DNA from: Prostheceraeus crozeri
Lineage: Eukaryota > Platyhelminthes > Polycladida > Euryleptidae
Assembly (NCBI GenBank): GCA_907163375.1
Contig: CAJQUW010011540.1
Location: 62,001 to 126,000, forward strand
DNA: 64,000 bases
Reading direction: 5' to 3'
In this document: positions 1 to 11,883 of the stretch, in pieces
Layout: each line of letters starts with the position of its first letter
Position numbering within the stretch: the stretch's first letter is position 1
Program-made: the position numbers and the translations under genes
The notes under the pieces: generated by a model
What the model was told of the DNA's origin: nothing
The model's database searches: none
The model's input: the letters and a program-made list of their open reading frames with translations, nothing else

Positions 1-54
1 ACGGACACCCTGTACAAGAAGCAGAATAAGTTCTCAACTGTTCATGTGATTACT

Positions 55-376
55 TAATACATCACAATGCTGTTCATGAAATTCCCTTGCTAATCAACTT
101 AATTTCCTTTTAAGAAAGATGTTTTAAGATTCTTATTAGAAGCGTTTCACTCTATACGCCTTTTAATGGGCTTCATACGATTGAGATATTAAAATCTGTG
201 GTATCTCTAGATTGTATGTCGACACATGATGTGCAAAGTTTTTCCTTTCTCAATTGATCAAATAGTTTGTAAACCTCAGGAACATGATCTCCTTAAAAAA
301 ACTGAATTTTGTGGTATAAATATATTCACTACATGCTAGAATTTTTTGAGTTGACAATCTACCTATGACTCTACTA
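55..376 (-). mobile_element. Truncated P-superfamily MITE copy
   Basis: This stretch is a diverged reverse-strand copy of the element seen intact at 48841-49495 and 53288-54133. Shared landmarks on this strand are TTCATGAAATTCCCTTG near 77, the ACTGAATTTT block near 301 and TTTTTTGAGTTGACAATCTA near 343, which is the inner part of the terminal repeat. The terminal CTCTATG is eroded and I see no target duplication. It is non-coding. Confidence 0.6.
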
Positions 377-390
377 CTTATACTATAAAA

Positions 391-488
391 GTCCATTCAT
401 ACCGGACGCGGCGCTGTTTCTCGCGCGTCTCTGTTTAAAAACGAAAATTCTGACGCGTGAGGACGCGCCGCGTTCGGTGTGAATGGAC
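391..488. mobile_element. 98-bp palindromic MITE
   Basis: The segment begins GTCCATTCATACCGGACGCG and ends with the near reverse complement CGCGTTCGGTGTGAATGGAC. The terminal inverted repeats are about 27-37 bp with a few mismatches, around a very short centre. It is far more GC- and CpG-rich than the AT-rich flanks. It has no coding capacity. The superfamily is unclear because I see no confident target duplication. Confidence 0.65.
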
Positions 489-1598
489 CTTATGACGGCG
501 GCTGTGCATGTCCTGTTGTCACCAAAGGCTTCCAGCGAGTCCTAGAGTGCCTGCCACATGAAGGATTGACAATCAGCAAATTTATCAACAAAATGATGAT
601 CCACTACCCACTTGAGCGAAATCCGCGATAGCTGGCGCTGATCCCGACATTTCAGGATCCCGGCGTTTAGCAAAATAGCGGGATTGCAAGCAATGCCGGG
701 TCGAGAAACTAACAACGACCTAAAGTCTTGTCATTCAATTTCTCTACACTCCATGTCGAGTATCCAAGATGAACATAGTCCTAAGATCTTAGACCACAAC
801 TCGAGGGCTTGTAAACACGCACCACTCTGGCAGTTTAGTGGTTCAACCAGAGACGTCTGTGAGTAATGATGATCATAATATTAATCGTAGATGTCCGTGG
901 CTGAAGCACAGAATGACTGCATGATTGCAATATAATTTCAGATATCATTTAGATTTTCTTTCTCGAAAAAAATCCTGAATCTTAGTCCGTAAAAATTATG
1001 TGATTCTATACTTATTTCAAAGAAAAGTCTTCAAATATCATACACTGGTTACCTCATGTATGAAATTAACAGACAGCAAGTGTTTAAAATCCTCACAGCC
1101 TGACCACAACCGACAATGTTCAGTTTTAAATCGAAACAACAGCAAGTATTTATCGCGTTTGAAATTAGGATAATTTCAGATCTACATTTCCAGAATTTCC
1201 AATCTGATTATGAGTAATCCTTAGTTAGAGATGTTTAAGACCAATAGATTAGCACTTTTGCATTATTCTTATGAGGTTCTTGTTATACTATTGATTACTA
1301 TCTTCAGCGTACGGAGAATAATTGAAAAAAGCGACAATGGCGCGTCTCTCCACTTATAACTAATCGGCAGCTTTGAAGTAGCGCCCAAATTGCTAGACAC
1401 GTGATAATTTCCCTTAACTAAAGAAATTTGAACAATAAGCTATCAAAAAGACTGAATATCAGTGTGTGATGAAAGCGAATACAAGCTGTCTGAGGAGCAG
1501 CGTTCAACAGATTAAACAATTCTGATAGAATCATTTAATAAAAACGATAATCGTGTAATAGAATAGGGCTTTATGTGTAAGTGAAGATTTTCTCAAAG
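489..1598. other. No gene recognised
   Basis: AT-rich unique-looking DNA. Only short open frames without supporting motifs or splice context are present. Confidence 0.5.
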
Positions 1599-1815
1599 TC
1601 ACAGTTTGGTGGGATACAAATAAGACTTTAGGGGAATGATTTCGTCATGCTGAAATTGCATTATCTGATTCGACATCAACTTTGAAAACACATTGTCTGC
1701 AAACTTGACACTCCGCCACGGTGATTGTATTTCATTGGAGATTATTTCAATATATTCCTCCTCATTTGCGAACACAGGGCTCGTCGTCCCATGCAATGTT
1801 AAATTATTCATTTGT
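1599..1815 (-). CDS. Candidate exon, 70-residue open stretch
   Basis: A reverse-strand frame opens with a real ATG at 1811 and runs 70 codons to a stop. Just upstream on this strand is GATTGCAG, a plausible splice acceptor, so this could be a terminal exon starting near 1815. The peptide starts MNNLTLHGTT and is mixed acidic and hydrophobic, with an EEEYIEIISNE segment and no long low-complexity tract. I do not recognise a family. No adjoining exon could be placed with confidence, so it may be a chance frame. Confidence 0.2.
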
Positions 1816-3116
1816 CTGCAATCAGTTATGACAAAATGAAAAGTAGGATGAAGAAGAACGATCTAATGCCGCTCATTCTAGCAGGTGTATTTAAAGTACA
1901 TACAACTCATGATGTAGACCTATCTATAGTCCTTTATAAAGCGCAAGGCCAGGTTGTTTGGTCATAAGTTTGTCAAATTTTAGAACAAATATAATCTGAT
2001 TATATTTCTTCTCATTATTTTTATAATATCACACCAGCAGCGTTCGAATGTGGTAATACTGAGTGATTTGTATTAACAGTTTTAGTGTTTTTGCTAGATA
2101 GTATGAATATCTAGCTGAATAAGCCACATGCAATGCACTCGCATTCGATAAAAATATATACCTAATAAAAAATCACTATTCGTGTTTTTGTGTCATAATT
2201 TTTTTTATCACAGGTTCCATCTTCAGAGGCCATGTGAAAAAATTGCGAATGATAATTTGGAGATATTTAGACTTCTAGGCTTATAAATTCAAAACACCAA
2301 AGCACCTGGTCCAAAAGGTTAAAACGAATCAAAACAAAGACCAACCTCTAATGGACAACATAATCACATTTGATATTCATCTTGCTTATCACTCCTTTAC
2401 GAAGTGCTGTGATCTTTGCATACCTACATTTGTCAATTTTGAAATAAAAGTAATCAGAAGATTACGACTTATGCTGACTACAACCTGAAAACTTAGTATT
2501 TTTTCAAAATTAAGACCTTGTGAAAATCCGCAAGAAGATCACGAAAACTCTGTAGATGAAAATTAAATTTATCCCAATCCCAATGAGAATCCCAACATGA
2601 AAAATGCTATCAAGGATGTTTCTACAATGATTCTACAATCTGCTTCTACAATGATTATAATGGTTGCTTCAAAACATATTTTTTGTACATGCAGATGGTC
2701 ATTTTAGGCATATTTTCCAAAGGAGTTGAGACAGACCTAAATACATTCTTTGCATTGTGGCACATGATAGGAGATATGCAGATATCTCCTATTCTATATG
2801 ATAATTCGACAATACCACTTGACCTCAGTTAAGTTTAAAACGATAATTGTTGAAACGCACATGCATACTTGTGCGGTGCTTATTTACCTGTCATACGAGC
2901 CTTATTTCGTCAAACCTGTGTCAATCCAATGTTTGTGTCAATTTTGTTCACATTACAGTATTGACAATTGAAGAATTAAATACATTAAATGCAAGAATTC
3001 AATATAATTTTGGTATTCGCGCGAGTGGATCTAATAGACCGCTTGACCAGTTGACTAATAGAAATCGAATTCGCAGACGATTTTTTGTTTCTCTCTTTAA
3101 ACATGATATAATCTGA
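1816..3116. other. No gene recognised
   Basis: AT-rich sequence with no motif, repeat unit or splice-supported frame that I can support. An open frame at 2847-3116 runs into the adjacent AT repeat and looks accidental. Confidence 0.45.
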
Positions 3117-3118
3117 GT

Positions 3119-3120
<2 letters not shown>

Positions 3121-3163
<43 letters not shown>
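3121..3163. repeat. (TA)n microsatellite
   Basis: About 40 bp of uninterrupted alternating A and T. Tracts like this are prone to length change and cruciform extrusion. Confidence 0.95.
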
Positions 3164-3164
<1 letters not shown>

Positions 3165-3327
3165 CACAACTCAGGAAAAACTAAGATCTGGATTCCCGAC
3201 CGGTTTCACCTCTTTGAGGCTAGTCATAGGAATGACCTTAATGTACAGCTTTATTTTCAAATAAACATAGTTTCTAGAAAACTACTAGAGAGGAATTAGC
3301 ACATAGAAGTAGCCAAGATCAGAATTG

Positions 3328-3935
3328 TCATGATTTGTTAAGTTTAGGCTGAAGCATAGATATAAGCATCTTCTCTTTGTTCTCTCGGTCAATTCTTGTG
3401 GATGATGGTGACATCTTATAAATAGGTGCAGCTTCAAAATTATTAGGGAAAGATGTAGTAGCTGCGCACCTTATTAAATGACGACTAACGTCCAAAATTG
3501 TGTATTGAAGTCCAAACATCTGTTGTCTATGTACTGTAAGTCTTTTCCTGAAGCTGCTTCCACTATGCCCTATGTAATAATCTTGACAATTCTTACATCG
3601 AATGACATACACGACATTACTGGAGTAGCAGTTAAGATATGAATTAACAGTAAAACATTTAATTACACCATTGACATCAAAGTCTATTGTTTTGCCTACT
3701 ATCATCGTTTCCCAACATGCACATCTGGGTTCACCACACCTACTGTCACCATCAATAGTCTTTCTATTGTTCTGACAAAGAGATGTAAGGAAAGATTTCG
3801 GTCGCTTGAACAAACGTGTTATTTTCTTGTCCTTGAATGACTCAATTAAGCTCAAGCAACCGCTCACAGGAATAATCACTTTTTGGAATATGTTAAGATT
3901 GTTCTTGTTATGAGTTGTTATAAATTTTATGATTT
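3328..3935 (-). pseudogene. Penelope-like GIY-YIG endonuclease, C-terminal relic
   Basis: A reverse-strand frame of about 200 codons has no ATG at its 5' end and follows a stop near 3936, so the upstream reverse transcriptase part is missing. A cysteine cluster (CGEPRCACW) comes first, then about 30 residues, then VVYVIRCKNCQDYYIGHSGS, the hallmark of the GIY-YIG nuclease. FRKRL and HRQQ follow. The order of Cys-rich knot then GIY-YIG is that of the C-terminal endonuclease of Penelope-like retroelements, which nicks DNA for target-primed reverse transcription. The frame ends naturally after QPKLNKS, close to the usual end of such proteins. It is a fragment without an RT in the window. The exact clade is not decided. 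Confidence 0.75.
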
Positions 3936-3967
3936 ATATTACATCCTTTAGCTCCACCACGACTGTA

Positions 3968-3998
3968 GAGGCCCAACAGGCCGAAACATGTCTCGTAT
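3968..3998 (+). ncRNA. Degenerate hammerhead-ribozyme-like motif
   Basis: CTGTAGA, a GGCC stem with loop CAACA and GGCC, then GAAACATGTC has the layout of a type I hammerhead core (CUGAUGA, stem II, GAAA). The first box differs from CUGAUGA at two core bases, so it is probably inactive. Penelope-like elements are known to carry hammerhead motifs. Here it lies 5' of, and on the opposite strand to, the neighbouring GIY-YIG relic, so it may derive from another insertion. Confidence 0.3.
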
Positions 3999-4028
3999 TG
4001 GTTACATCTGTTGAGATTTGATATACAG

Positions 4029-4075
4029 ACCCGGCAAAAAGTTTAGCAACACCCCTGATTTTGCAAACAACAGAA
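4029..4075 (+). repeat. Possible single end of a Tc1/mariner-like element
   Basis: A TA dinucleotide is followed by CAGACCCGGCAAAAAGTTT and AGCAACACCCC, which has the look of a Tc1/mariner terminal repeat. I found no matching inverted end in the next few kilobases and no transposase, so this would be a solo or truncated end. Confidence 0.25.
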
Positions 4076-4684
4076 TGTAGCGTTTGCTAAAAAGTATTTA
4101 TATAAATAAATTTTTACTCAAATCAAAATTACAGCAAAGTTAGAAGCTTAGCATACCAACACTGAGAATATGCGATTGTCGATAGCGAACGACTAATGGA
4201 GTGTCACATCGCGAATGATCAGATGCTGCCAAACATAACATGCTACTTGGGTGATGACGTAAACCGGTGGATCAAACGGGCATTGCAGGGGCTGCTGGCG
4301 AGTGGGCTCAAGCTGAACCCACATTGAGATCACCTGTTCTGAGGCTATATACCTAGAGGTCTATCCTGGCACCGACTGGACTCTATCCATATTTCTCTCC
4401 TATGCAGTGAGGTTCTCTATGACCGGGCCAGCCAAGTGGAATTCTGAAAGGGCAGCCATGAGTAGGATAGAAAGTCTGTTGGGAAGCCTATCCTTAACCC
4501 AGCCCAATCTATGCTTCTGCAAAATTGTTCAGAATATTCACCTTCCTTGTTTCCTTCTACCTGGCAAGTTCTGTTGGGCCAAAGTAATCTCGACACCTTA
4601 AGAATTTTTTCTATTTGCATGTATTCTCTCTGGCTCAAGAAAAGAAGTTGCAAAGAATTCTCTGCAGAATCAATGACTTTGGCA

Positions 4685-5368
4685 TCAATCCCTTTGTGAA
4701 TTTGATTTGGTCTGCATCGCGTTGTCTGGATAATGGGAAATGCGTTCAGAATTGTATCTACGAACTGCGACAAGTAGCATACGTCTCTGCGACACAAATT
4801 CTAGCTGCTCTCGTAAAATGTCATTCCGAATGGATTCGTTTTCCTCCTTTTCTGCTATCAGCTTGCTGGTAGCTAGCCTGTCACTTACTATTGTTCGCCG
4901 ATCTTGACGTTGCTCGCCGTGGTACGAGAGGACTTTTCGCTGATGTTTTTGAACAAGGACGAATATTTCAAAGTGTCTTGAATTTCTGGAACGTTCTGCA
5001 AAAGGGCTTTTATTGGTCTTGTATGAATTCAAATCAAATTTGTTTGCCTGAAGGCCGATGAAAGAAGTCTTGATGGAACGGTGAAGTAAAAAAGATTTGT
5101 TTCTGTCGATACGGAAAAAAACTAGGACATTGATAAGTATTTTATAGATTTCTGTCCGTTTGTTTGAAGTACGCAGGAAGATAACGACGAAATAACAAAC
5201 TGTGAGTAAGTTTTCGCAATAAAAGATCGGCATTTGAGTTCGTTTTAATGGGAGCACACAGACGAATAACTGGGTCGAAATTTGACGCAAACTAAAATCA
5301 TTGGTATTGGCTGAGAAAAAACAGTGATGATGAGATAAAGTGACAACTCTGGCATTTCGAAAACTCAC
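4685..5368 (-). CDS. Unidentified open frame with helical C-terminal part
   Basis: A reverse-strand frame of up to 227 codons. The most upstream start is GTG and sits in a GTGAGT donor-like context, so only the downstream part may be meaningful. The last 90 residues are rich in K, E, R and Q (for example LIAEKEENESIRNDILREQL), a composition that could form a helix or short coiled coil. A second frame at 4417-4797 overlaps its end in another phase. No family is recognised. It may be a decayed exon or chance. Confidence 0.15.
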   Translation of the reverse strand: MSFRNARVVTLSHHHCFFSANTNDFSLRQISTQLFVCVLPLKRTQMPIFYCENLLTVCYFVVIFLRTSNKRTEIYKILINVLVFFRIDRNKSFLLHRSIKTSFIGLQANKFDLNSYKTNKSPFAERSRNSRHFEIFVLVQKHQRKVLSYHGEQRQDRRTIVSDRLATSKLIAEKEENESIRNDILREQLEFVSQRRMLLVAVRRYNSERISHYPDNAMQTKSNSQRD

Positions 5369-5815
5369 GCTAGTGTGAGAAAGTTTTGGGTTTGCCTAGT
5401 AGCTGAGCTAAAAATAGAACTGAAAATTAAAAGTGTTCTCTCCTTAATCCTTGTGCGTGTTATGATTGAGAGTTTAACACAATATAACCTGGACTCTTTT
5501 TCAATTTATATTTTAAACTACGATAAAATCGTGCCAATGTCTACATACCAGCCAATATAATCACCAGAATGTAGACTACACAGATGGAATATGCTGATCC
5601 ATCTCCTTTAGATCCTCTTATGCTCACTCTCTCGAAGCACAGACATCATGCATTGGCAGGTCACGATGTTTAACCGTAGCTTCACTTTAGTCTTACTCTA
5701 CATTCAAATATGACAATCATTTATAAGGTAAAAGTAGATGTTTAAATTGTCTTATACAAGAGCAAATTTAATGGCGATATAAATTCAATGAATTCTGATG
5801 TCTTGACAACTGAAA

Positions 5816-5819
<4 letters not shown>

Positions 5820-5851
<32 letters not shown>
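5820..5851. repeat. (AT)n microsatellite
   Basis: About 30 bp of alternating A and T. Confidence 0.95.
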
Positions 5852-5856
<5 letters not shown>

Positions 5857-7540
5857 ATTTTTTCTAAAACATCTACCATGCGGTCACAGACATTGTTGAC
5901 GTTTTTGAAAAAGTTCTTGCAAATTTTGAATCCGCGCTTAAAACCAGAGATGGCAGATGCTAGCATATGAATCATGCACAACCGAGACGGAGCATGTATC
6001 AGTATTAGTTTCTTCAATATGATGAACGATATCAAATTGACCAGACTTAATGTTGATTATTGTATCAGGGAAGTGTCCTCGAGAAATGTAGCTCCAAAGT
6101 AAACCTATTTGATATCATCGTCTATTTAATTGACTATTACTGCATTGTCTTGTCTTCAGAGACTGCAAAACTGTCGCAGACGTATCTGCAATGCAGTACT
6201 ATATTGGTATTTCCATCATCACATTTTTAAATGTTACGTGGCAGCTCTGAAAAGAACTTCTACGTTTGAATAATAATTCAGCCACTGTGAGCAATTATGG
6301 CCCCAAAAAGTACTGCATGTGAACAAATTGCGGATCAAAAGCTAAAATGGTTTTCCTGCAATGTAAAGTATATTCTCTCATCAATCCAACGCTAAATTTC
6401 TCAGTTAGTGTAGAATGCTCTCGAATACAGCATTTGCATTCCAGCCAAACTTTCCCTCTTTCTCCATTTGAATTCAAATATGATATCCAGCAAGGCACTG
6501 TCTGCCATTCATGAGCAGGACATTTGAATATAGCACCATTCTGATATGTCGGATCTCAAACATAGGCCTTATACATGACTAGCATACGATGCATCTTCTG
6601 AGTACTCGTCGACTCGACAAGCAGGAGCGAGCAATCGACCTTTGTGCTATGATCGGATACCTGTCTAATTCACATGATAAGTAATACAAGAATGATCCTG
6701 TCGAATTTGCCTCACTTTAAGGCTACGTTTTTGCGACCTTTGCAGCTATTGGTGGATTGGCTCTCTGTGGTAATTTGTTTTTGCTATGCTGAGCAGCTAC
6801 CAACATACATGCTATCAAACAAAATGGTTGATAAGAGCAAATTCTATTTCTAATTAGCAACAATGAAACATGTGCATGTATTACATGTACATGAAATATT
6901 AGCATGAATGTAATTGATCGCATCAAAGCTTTGCAATGTGGGTCGCAAGTAGGATTTAAAATATGATCTTGTTCATATAGGAAAAATGTATTTGTTCCAT
7001 TATTTCTCTAAGGTTTCTTGATCACTAACTTCTTTTAATGAATCGATTACCTAAAAAGCTGTTTTGAAATATATCACCTGTAATGCTGATGTCGTTTTAT
7101 TTTGTATGAGGCATGCTTTCGCATGTAGCTCTTAAAAAAGCAAGAAAGCTTGTTTTAAAAGAAGCCACATTTTCTGAGCCCTCAAAAGTTCTTCATTTCA
7201 GAAAGCACGTTTCCTGTATACGCTCCTTGTATTGTATAATGGCAGTTAAGGATAAGTGAAAACTATGTAGGCCTACAAACCCTGTGAGCTTCAACTGCAA
7301 GCTCAAGTATATTCGTCATTAATCTCGAAGAAAATTAAAACAATTTCAGAGCAATTTTCTATGATACTGTTTTTATTTGCTTCGAGATTATTTTGCTTGC
7401 AATGTGAGCTTGAAAAGGTGCCGTCTTTTACCATTAACACGCAGGGAAGCTTTTCAAAAAAGGTCTTACATATTAATGAAATTTTGCTTCTATAAATCAC
7501 AATGAATGAAATATAACAAATATCATATCAAGTTGTCATG
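5852..7540. other. No gene recognised
   Basis: AT-rich DNA with short frames only. No protein motif, tandem array or inverted terminal pair seen. Confidence 0.45.
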
Positions 7541-7542
7541 CA

Positions 7543-7650
7543 AGCGGCTGCAAGGACTCGAACTTACGATCCCAGGTTGTCTAGGCCAGTTTTAGATGAC
7601 TACTGCTATAAAATCAGAGTTTGTGTAATTAACAGCTCGGCCACAGCACA
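7543..7650 (-). mobile_element. tRNA-derived SINE head or tRNA pseudogene
   Basis: On the reverse strand, GTGGCCGAGCTGTTAA matches the A box and D arm of class II (Leu/Ser-type) tRNAs. About 70 bases later AGTTCGAGTCC matches the B box and T loop. The distance allows a long variable arm or an intron-like insert. The acceptor stem pairs poorly and the T stem has a mismatch, so a functional tRNA is unlikely. Internal RNA polymerase III boxes suggest the head of a SINE. Confidence 0.55.
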
Positions 7651-8246
7651 ACTCTCAACAAAGTTTTAAGACTATGTGCAGTTAAATTTCATAAAATTGC
7701 AACTAAATTCATATTCCACTTAAATTCCACTGAACATGAGGGAATCCGTACTATCTGTCAGCGCATAATAGAAATCTTATCTTGATTGAGTAATGGGTAT
7801 TTGATATCCAAGTCTTGATGACACTGGCATATTGTACACATGAATATAAAAACAAAAATGCTTTCATGATGTGACAAACAAGTATGTCATTCACTGTCGT
7901 AATAGAGCGATTACTTCTCCTGGCAAAGGAAAAGCTCATTATCCGATTTTAGCTCAACATCAATGCGATTATATTTATGAAGAAAACATGAGTGCTCATG
8001 AGATGCCATGTCATTCATCTTCAAGATAAGGCATGCAATTTCAAAGATAGTCAGACTGCCTCAGAAAGACGCCAGGGATTTCAATGTTAGATACACATAT
8101 TCGTCATGCTTAATGCAAGTTCGTGGTTGCGCATGCAAATTAGTGAACAGGAATGCAAGTCATAGAGTAAGTATATTCGGTAGAGTAGGAACTCAGTATT
8201 AACTAATTCCCCAAAGTGTACATCTATACAGCTTCGATTTTATTAA

Positions 8247-9395
8247 CCCGCTGATGCATAAGCAGGGTCTATCTGAACCTATAGCCTGCTTTTTATGCTA
8301 TGATTTAACGACATGTTAGAGTTTTATTCTTATGCCTTACATCGTGGAACATCATCCAATATTGAATAACAAAAAATCATTACTCACTTGATACTCGCTT
8401 CCTCAAGATAAAAAAGCAACACATTTCACTAAAAAATAGCTGGGTCAAGTGGACAGTGGCTAAGAACTTCAAACGAATTGGGTTAAAACGAATGCTATGT
8501 CAGTAATTAGAGGTGCGCAAGTAATAGTGTCTGAAAACAAATAATAACATGCTCCCAAGTAGCACATCTCATAGTGAATAGATGAAAAATAAGTGGATGC
8601 TGTGCACTGGTCTCACATGTAGGCCAATTGTATCAGAAATTTGCATTCCTACACAACACACGGAAACGTAATCTGCGATATAACTTAACTTATTTCGAAT
8701 TATCTGAACTGTGATGGAAAAATAAAATTCTTCTTGGCCGCCCACACTGACAGTGAATTCTTCTCACATTGTCATAAGAAAGTCATCAGTTCGATTCTAT
8801 GGCATTTAATTTTGATGGGATTTCAACGCTTTTCTACAATCCATGGGGAAATAATAAAAATGCAATAAATTCAACTTAATACACGAATATATTGCAATAT
8901 ATTCTATTTGCTGAAGGCAATGAAGATTCTCAACCAAAATCCATTGAATACGGATTCGTGAGCTTCTTTGCGGGCATACGCTTTTGACAGAATGTGTGAA
9001 TATGATGAAGACCATGACTATAGTACACACTTGTTTTGAAGAAAGACTGAGACCGATGGTGAAAAGTATATAATTCCTTCGAACTAGGTATTCTTTAAAA
9101 GTATTCTTATATCATATATCGATGCAAGCAACTCGACTATGAGGTCATAAAGTTAGCAAGTGGGAAAGTCTTGTCCGACAATCCCACTAGCCATGATTTC
9201 AACTGCAGTTACTCTATCATAACGGGTTTCCATCTGATCATTCTATTGTTGTGTGCCACATAATTCCAATTGAGTTTCAAAATGCTGATAAACGATGGTA
9301 TAAAAGAAAGTTTCCCATCTATCTTTGTCACTGCATGGGTCAAATGGACCGTAGTTATGGAAGAACGTTATAAATTAGCTTATGCATCAGAGGGT
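8247..9395. mobile_element. PiggyBac-type non-autonomous element (MITE)
   Basis: The segment is bounded by TTAA on both sides (8243-8246 and 9396-9399). It carries 17-bp terminal inverted repeats, CCCGCTGATGCATAAGC on the left and its reverse complement with one mismatch on the right. TTAA duplication with ends beginning CCC is diagnostic of the piggyBac superfamily. The 1,149-bp body holds only chance frames, so it would depend on a transposase supplied in trans. A piggyBac transposase relic lies at 26100-26491 but cannot be tied to this family. Confidence 0.8.
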
Positions 9396-9784
9396 TAAAT
9401 GAACTTGAGTTGAGACCCAGTACCAATTGGAAGATGTGCAAATATTTACAGATTTGAAGAAATTACCAAGGAATTGACTGATGACAATACAGAGGGAATA
9501 ATGGTATTTTGCGAATCCTCCTTGTAGTGACAACCTTGAAGAATTAGTGTTTGTCAAATTAGCAATTCGATGGGTTAAAAGCTCAGCCCTATTAATATGA
9601 GCATTTTCTTAAGCGTGATCATATCACAGACTATCTGCCACTGAAAGAGAAAACTATCATAATCAAAGACAATGATCACAATAACCTTTAAAACATGTAC
9701 CTATGGTAAATGGATCCACATTACTTTTCAGATTCAAGAAATGAAACACTAGTTTAGTGAACCTTGATACCATGCCGATGAAAA

Positions 9785-10164
9785 ATGAATCAAAAACTTT
9801 CAGCCAAATAGTACAATGAGATCTTAACGTTTCCATGAGGGTTTACATTATAATGTAGTTCATGCATGAAATTGCCTTGATAATCAACTTCATTTTCGCT
9901 TAATTAAGATATCTGTTAGCAAGCGTTTATTCCTTTTGATATCTTATAAGTTTCATACTACTTATCAAGTGGGTGCACGTCACTATTATACAAACACAGG
10001 AATAATTTGCAAAGATCTAAGGCCTAACTTTTTAAAAAGTGATCGAAAATTTTTTTAGACCACAAGAACACAGTCTCCACAAAAAACTGAATCTTTTGAT
10101 ATAAAATTTTGCTGCACGCTGACATTTTTTGTCGACGCTCTACCTACTACGTACTTGCTCTATG
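9785..10164 (-). mobile_element. Truncated P-superfamily MITE copy
   Basis: A reverse-strand copy of the family at 48841-49495 and 53288-54133. It has the TTTCAGCCAAA block near 9800, a CCTTGATAATCAACTTCATT block near 9873, and an intact terminal repeat end GTCGACGCTCTACCTACTAC followed by CTCTATG at 10164. The opposite terminus is missing, and the 8 bp after 10164 (ATGCCAAT) has no partner. Confidence 0.65.
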
Positions 10165-11755
10165 ATGCCAATTCAATTCCCAATCATTCCAGAGAAATTT
10201 GATCCCATTGAATTTGCTTGCTTTATCTTCAACTTAAATACCTCAACACGAAATCGTGTTCTTCGCATTGAAACTCAGATGGCGCATGATTTAAGTTTGC
10301 ACGCTTTCTCGCTCTCTATGGTCTTTGAAATTGCACGACTTGTCTTGAACGAATGCACTAGAATTGATCTAGTAGCTCTGGAAAACATGTGTAATGCTGG
10401 TGAAGCCACATTTACCGCGAGTAATCTTATTGCATATCCGTAGCTGCTGCATTACTGAATGCCCGACAATGCGTGTCTTGATCCACAGAGATAATGCGTC
10501 CGTAACGCAGAGGATTTGTTTCCGTGATTTGATAAGATGGAGTTTCAAGGAACTAAAGCATCAAATGACAAACTTCTGCTCATTTGTAATGAATATGCCT
10601 ACATTATTGTCAGAAAGCGATACGATTAATCATAAAATCCATCGGAAGTATGCTAGTTATTTCAAGGAAATGCAGAGCACACGAGTATAGCGTAAAATAT
10701 GTCGGACAAAACGACTATCTCCCAAGTTATATGCTATCTGCATGATGGCATTTATGCTCTGTACAGATGATGCTGTTAGATGCTACAACAACCTGAATAT
10801 ATGCTGTTCGTGGCATATAGCGTAGTCCTGCAAGTAGGCATTAGACTCAGGCTGTATGCAAGTTGTATCTAAATGATGTCCGTATGTTTTGTAGCGACAA
10901 ATTTTTCTTGTCCTTTATATGCAAAAATCATAAAATCAGAGTCTTATATTCGAATACATGTTCATGTGAGATTTGCAGCAGAATAGTTTCGGCATGGTTT
11001 TGAGAGGGTTATAGCTCATTACCCTTTATGCTGCATTATTTTGCTGAAACAACATTGATTCCGCTTCGGTCCAAACTAAGAGTCTTTAGTCCCGCTTAAA
11101 CAAGATGCTTTCTAATTCCTTCTCCCTTCCGCTCCACAAGCAGGTCTGCGTGTTTGTGTCTACAGATGACATGCCTGAATACTGATGCTCGCGACCAGAG
11201 CTAGAGACAAGTGGCAAGAAGATCAATTTTCCATTAGACTCAATGTCAACTGAATTTTGAATTCTGACGAACCAGGAGATTGACACCATATTAAACGTAC
11301 ACAATCAGTAAATTTAGATTGGGAGGAGTCGAACGTTGTGAATAATATTTCCATTTAACGAATTTATCGCTAAGAAAAATTGAGTGAAAGATATCCAATT
11401 TTCACTTGACAGGCCTGCCTGCAATCTGATTATTGAGGTTCGTGTCCTCGCTAATTCCAGCTGCCTCTGCAATGCGCACTCTTAGCCAATCATGTAAGCC
11501 AAAGAGAGACGAATCTCTGTATCAATCTCTATTGCTTACTACCATTGCAAGCAATGGCTGGGATGGGATTATGTCCGCCTTGGACTAACTCGCACGCAAA
11601 TGCACCTATCTCTGTGGTACTGACCAGTTACAAATTAATATTGCTTCACAATAATTGAAGGACTTTCTCAATTACTTCTTGTACTTCTTGCTGATAGTCA
11701 TACAGTCTTTTTTCAGAAAAGTCATTTCTTCTTCGGGTACACATTCATATTAATA
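10165..11755. other. No gene recognised
   Basis: Open frames at 10165-10690 lack motifs or a convincing splice context. Nothing else stands out. Confidence 0.4.
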
Positions 11756-11756
11756 G

Positions 11757-11792
11757 CCACCAAATTTTCGCCTTACGGCTTTGTCAAGGTGT
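11757..11792 (-). ncRNA. Hammerhead-like remnant downstream of a Penelope-like relic
   Basis: On the reverse strand CTTGACAAAGCCGTAAGGCG then AAAATTTGG resembles a decayed hammerhead core: a degenerate CUGAUGA box, GCC/GGC stem II with GUAA loop, then GAAA. It lies about 300 bp 3' of the GIY-YIG relic at 12072-12539 on the same strand, where a Penelope-like element could carry such a motif. Core substitutions make activity doubtful. Confidence 0.3.
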
Positions 11793-11883
11793 GATAAATG
11801 CATGCAATCAATCAGTGCAGAGCAATATGAACAACGGACAGTCAATCGATAAAGATATAGGAAGCAATTATGGTGAATGTGAT

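Noticed and set aside
2985..3167. Frame through the (TA)n tract
   Set aside because: The peptide is an Ile/Tyr alternation encoded by the microsatellite.
7543..7650. Functional class II tRNA gene
   Set aside because: A and B boxes are recognisable, but the acceptor stem and T stem pair poorly.
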